Assembly (NCBI RefSeq): GCF_028769735.1
Contig: NC_088171.1
Span: forward strand, 125,882,533-125,946,532
From: Zonotrichia leucophrys gambelii
Lineage: Eukaryota; Chordata; Aves; Passeriformes; Passerellidae
Direction: 5' to 3'
DNA length: 64,000 nt
This document shows positions 59,643 through 64,000 of this stretch, piece by piece. Within the stretch, counting starts at the first letter, position 1, and each line of letters begins with the position of its first letter. The notes under the pieces are model-generated. The model saw nothing but the letters and a program-made list of their open reading frames with translations, made no database searches and was not told where the DNA came from. The position numbers were made by a program, and so were the translations under genes.

Positions 59643-62600
59643 GATATATTTCTCACAAGGTCTTCTTTACATTTATCTAGATATTAACAAAACTGGTAAT
59701 AATCTGTAGAACAAAATGAACCTGTGAATCAGAATTATTTTATCATTCTGTGCTACAGAAGCAAAATATTTCCCTATAAGGTCATAACTTCTTTTTTTAT
59801 TGCAATCTACTTTTTCATTCCAGACAAGCAGAGATGCATTTGCACCCACCTTTCTGACCATCACAGGCATAATGTTATTTGTCCTTAAGAAAAAAGACAG
59901 ACAACATAATAATACTATTAGCTTAATACCATCCTAATGTCTAAAGTGGTTTTTTTTCTTAGAATGAAATTAACATTGGTGCAAAGGGCTTGAATCAAAT
60001 TTGTTTAGAGAAAGTGCACTGTTCTTGCTGGAATCACTGCTTCTTGATACTTCGATTAGTGATCTCATTCATCTCCTGTAGCAGTTATGTTCTACTTTGT
60101 AATGTCAAATGACGATCACACATCCACCACATTTCTGAATGTTTTCTCTTCAGATAAATGTTGCAAAATTTAGCAGAGAACATGTTAACAGTTCTAAAAT
60201 TCCTTCCTCAAATGATTAATTCCTGCTGGTTCTTTATTTTGTGTCTGGGCTGACACCAGTTCAGAAAAGATTAAGGTTTTACTGCACTCGTAATTCAGAT
60301 CATTATTTCAGTAGTTGCAGCCAGAATCCTTTCTCTTATATCAGGGTGTAGAAATTACCATCCTCTCACACTACCCTGAAATGCTGCTACCTCATGGGCA
60401 TTCAGCAATTTTTCTTTCCAAGTAACTCATCTTTCCATACATGAGCTCAGTCACACAGAGGACTTAAAATGATTTGAAAAGTTTTGTTACTGTACTTTTT
60501 ACAATTACTTACCCAATATATGTTTATAAAAGCATATATGGAAAATGAGGTGCTTTTGTATGCATCTAATTAAAATTTATTTTTAATATGAAATTTTACA
60601 AACAATATAATATTTGAAAATATATAATTTTTACCTTCTTCACCCAATTTTAGTCAGGCTATAGCTGCAGAGAGAATTTGTTTTACAATGCAGGCACATC
60701 TCTAGCAATATCTTATGGCACAAAAAACCCAGTAGATTTTTAATTTGCATAACATTACACATATTTGCATAAAATATTGCCCAGTGGTACTAAGAGCACC
60801 AGTTTCTCCCTAAGCCCCAATTAATTAATCTGTGTCCCTCCAGACTTAAAACAATTTATTATGCATTCTTAGTATAGAAACAGCAATTAATTATATGCTT
60901 CCTAGCCCCACATCAATCATTGTGTGCCCTCCAGACAGCTTTGCACCTCTCCTAGCCCCACATCTGGCTGGAAACACACCCTCCTCTTTTTCCATAGATG
61001 AAGAGGGCTTCTGCAATTTTGCCACTCAGTAGAGAGCTCTAGGATCTCCCTGTTCTTCTTGTTGCCCATCAAGGTTTGAAGTTTTAGGACTGGTAGGGTA
61101 AAGCCTCAGCAGCCATACTAATGTGTATCTAAGGTCTGCAAGAGAAGTGCAACTCATTTTTTGTCACCTTTACTTTTTTCCCCCATCTTTTTTGTGAACT
61201 GAATAGAAATGTTCGCCTACTGCTGCAGCCACACTTGGGAGCAAGAACTGCAGTCAGCCTGGAACGATCCAACCATATAAACCACTATCCAGACATTGGT
61301 TAAGTGTAGGGAATACAAATTTTAAAGGGGAATATAAGTAGTACCTGGAGAAAATGCAGAATGTAAGTGGTAGCTTGAGAAAAATGGTGGATAAGGAACT
61401 ATTTTGTATCAACCTCTTTACAGAATTAACTTGTATATTTGTTTACCATTTACTTATTATGCATGGTCTGTGTGACACTACGCCCTTTGCTCTTGGGATA
61501 AAAAGATAAATTAATGCCCCATGTCTATCTGAGTGTTCATGGATTAGATTACAAATTTTAGATAACAACCTTATTCAAGAGTAGAGGTGAGGAAAGATGA
61601 AGTTTCCAAAAGTTTTTCTTTTTCCTTTACTTTCAGAACAAAGGTGAAATTCATGGCTGCAGGAAAGGAGTAGGGGGCAATTAAAATGCTGCCTTCTTTC
61701 CCAAGGCCTCCCTTGGCTGAGTAAGGTCAATACACCAAGGAAAGAGCACTCTGACATGACTGAAAAAATTAAACCTTTCTTCTCTCCTTCCTTTTTACTC
61801 TAGCTTCTAGAATAACTTTAAATCCTTCTCCATGGTATCTGTTACTTGTGTGGAGTTTCTAGGCTCCATTAGGTGCACTGCATTAGGTACATCATCCTTC
61901 AGTTCTGTTCATTAAATTTAAAATGTGCATGCCATAAAATAACTACGGATTTTAAGTTTGCTGGGGGAATATACTTTCTTTTTCTCTGCAAAACTCCTTA
62001 TATGTTGAATATTTATACCCATTTGTGTTTGTTCTGATACAAGAGGTATAGGCCTGCCAAAGGTCCCATTGTGACTGTAAACTCAAGCTTTAATAAACTT
62101 ACTTAGCTAAGTTTTTTATTAACTGCTACCTATCACTGTTCTTCTGTCCTTGTGCTCCCAGGGATGAATCAGCACCTTCAAAGCATTTCTGTGCCCCTCA
62201 CTGAGAGATGGGCCCCAAAGAAGCACAGCAGGAACAGGGCAGTGTATTTGCCCAGGACTTTTACAGACAGGATTGGTCATGAAGTTATTTTTAAAGAGCA
62301 ATGAAAATGTCTATTGAATGCTATAGACAAGACAATTTGGTGGGAATGGGAGAGAACAGACATTTTTCTGCCTTAGCTGGATGGTCTGCCTCTTTTTTAT
62401 CTCTTTACCACTTACACACTGTCATAAAAACAGAGACCTGAAATGTATATATGCTCAGCTCCATCAATACTGTGCAGTTCAGTAATTTACTTTGCTAAAC
62501 CAACAGCCTTCACAGGAAATTGATTGCTTATTTTCTTTTTCGGAACTTTTTTTTTTTTGTGATTCTGTTTCAGGAGCTGCTACTAGATCAAATTCTTGAA

Positions 62601-64000
62601 AGCTGTAGGAAGATTCTGTTTCCTCTTTTCTTCTCTGTCTGCTCCAGCATCAGTGATGGTCCTTCCTTCATGAGGGAAAAATAACTCAACTCATAACTCT
62701 TTTTGACTCTTAAAAATGTAAACCGATCTTTTATTTCCCTTAGGTTTCCCTCCCAAAAGTTTATTTCACTTAAGTGTGCTAGATTTCTGTATGTTGCATC
62801 TCTTCCTATGAGCAGTATCTAAACCCTGGCTTGTTCAGTGCATGGCTTCTGGATCATATCTAGCCCATGATACTGAAATGAATGACAATTTTCGATAGCA
62901 TAGAAAACTATATACATGATTAACATTGACAGTGCTATTGTTGAATAGCATTGTTAGGTGAGGAAGCCTATTTTTTGTCATACAAGCTGAAAGTAGAGAG
63001 GTCGTGCTGGCTTCTGTAGGCTGTCCTGAAACCAGTGCTTTGTGTGGGAAACCAGACACGGCTTCCAAGGAAATTGACAGGATACAATCCTGGAAGTTTA
63101 TAAGTGAAAATTGGTCCTTTCCCTCCTGTGGTGGCATCTTGGAAAAGTTGGAGTGAAGTCAGCAGGAAAGCAGCATCTCAGGCATGCCGGGAGGTGAAGA
63201 ACACAGGTGAGAGGTGTGTGGTTAGAGCAGGGGAGTGAGATGTGTCCGCTGGGGTGAACGAGCACTCATGCTTGGAGAGGAGGGGAGCAAAGAACAACTG
63301 GGCAAACTGGGAATCTGAGCACTGAGAAAGAGATGTGAAAGCATCTGGGGCAAATGTTCACAGATCTCACACCTTGGTTTCTTTCAGGAATGGGAATTGG
63401 AATAAAGCAAGGCTATCCTCAAGGAAGCTGTGGGGTTGCATGGATCACTGGAAGGTAGCTGCAAAAGGAACCATAGGATATTCCTGAAAACATGGCATGA
63501 AACAGTGAATATTCAAACTGTGATGAAAATGAGGAGGATATAATTTCAGAATGATGTTCTTTAGAAGAGATAGCTGAACAGCTGGCAAGCACTAACTACA
63601 TCTCAATAGTGTTGTTATCTGCCCTTCCTCACTGAGTTTCAGGCAATTGAGAGGATCCAGGACAAGAGACATAAAGCTGAATGATGATAGGTAACACTTA
63701 AAACTTTTAAGTCTAGGATTACTTTGGTCTCAAAAAGATATTAAGGCTTCACGAGGTTTCTATGACTCATCCAAACACATTTTTTCATACTAAAACAAAA
63801 TTAACTTCTTCCAAAACTCTGCTTTCACAGCTGGACCTGTCTCTTTTCTTTATTCTTTACAAAAAGTCCAGAAGCGTTGCTGAATGAGAGGCATACAAGC
63901 AAAGGTATATGGCAAATGTCTATTGTTAATGTGCCCAATATTTCTCTCAAATTTCACTAAATAGTCTTTCTCCTCAGTTCAAGGTCTTATGAAAGACCAG

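Larger units (their letters stand above)
56001..64000 (+). other. RALYL intron continuing to the window end
   Basis: AT-rich apart from the GC-rich segment at 57930-58215 and a moderately GC-rich patch at 63130-63460. A partial repeat of CTAGCCCCACATC occurs at 60902 and 60954. No second RALYL exon was found. Confidence 0.5.

Noticed and set aside
60902..60966. Repeated CTAGCCCCACATC near 60902 and 60954
   Set aside because: Only 13 bases are shared at two places, too little to call a structured repeat.

Overview
The window reads as a stretch of bird genome, most likely from a songbird. It is AT-rich, has no prokaryotic gene organisation, and carries CR1 LINE fragments and two long terminal repeats (LTRs) of the kind I know from passerines. 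Its only protein-coding signal is one spliced exon. The species call rests on repeat types recognised by eye, so 'bird' is firm and 'songbird' is likely.

The coding exon is at 41248-41526 on the + strand. It begins after a pyrimidine-rich AG acceptor, has its ATG at 41271, encodes the first 85 residues of an hnRNP C/RALY-type RNA-binding protein with both RNP motifs of its RRM, and stops at a GTAAGG donor. The N-terminus ([10 protein letters not shown]) points to RALYL rather than RALY or HNRNPC. I could not find the next coding exon downstream or any upstream exon. At least 22 kb of the following intron therefore lies to the right, and the left 41 kb is probably intron or 5' flank of the same locus.

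The rest is non-coding. CR1 pieces lie at 3424-3648, 16868-16929 and 21375-22714 on the + strand, and at 44830-45273 and 51983-52996 on the - strand. All are truncated, with broken reading frames. A complete-looking solo LTR at 36790-38130 has TG...CA ends and a 5-bp target duplication (ATAGC). A second LTR at 55582-56000 has a TATA box and poly(A) signal in the right order. Both LTRs are antisense to RALYL. Two MIR-like (CORE-SINE) remnants at about 31390-31590 and 32118-32245 are much older insertions. GC-rich segments near 5510-5880 and 57930-58215 are unexplained; the first may be an old LTR. Microsatellites, short tandem duplications and perfect hairpins are scattered through the intron.

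Nothing here looks like a new multi-gene system. The observations most worth a second look are the clean GC-rich solo LTR, the pair of MIR-like relics, the long open frame running past the RALYL donor, and AT-rich blocks that could be conserved non-coding elements.
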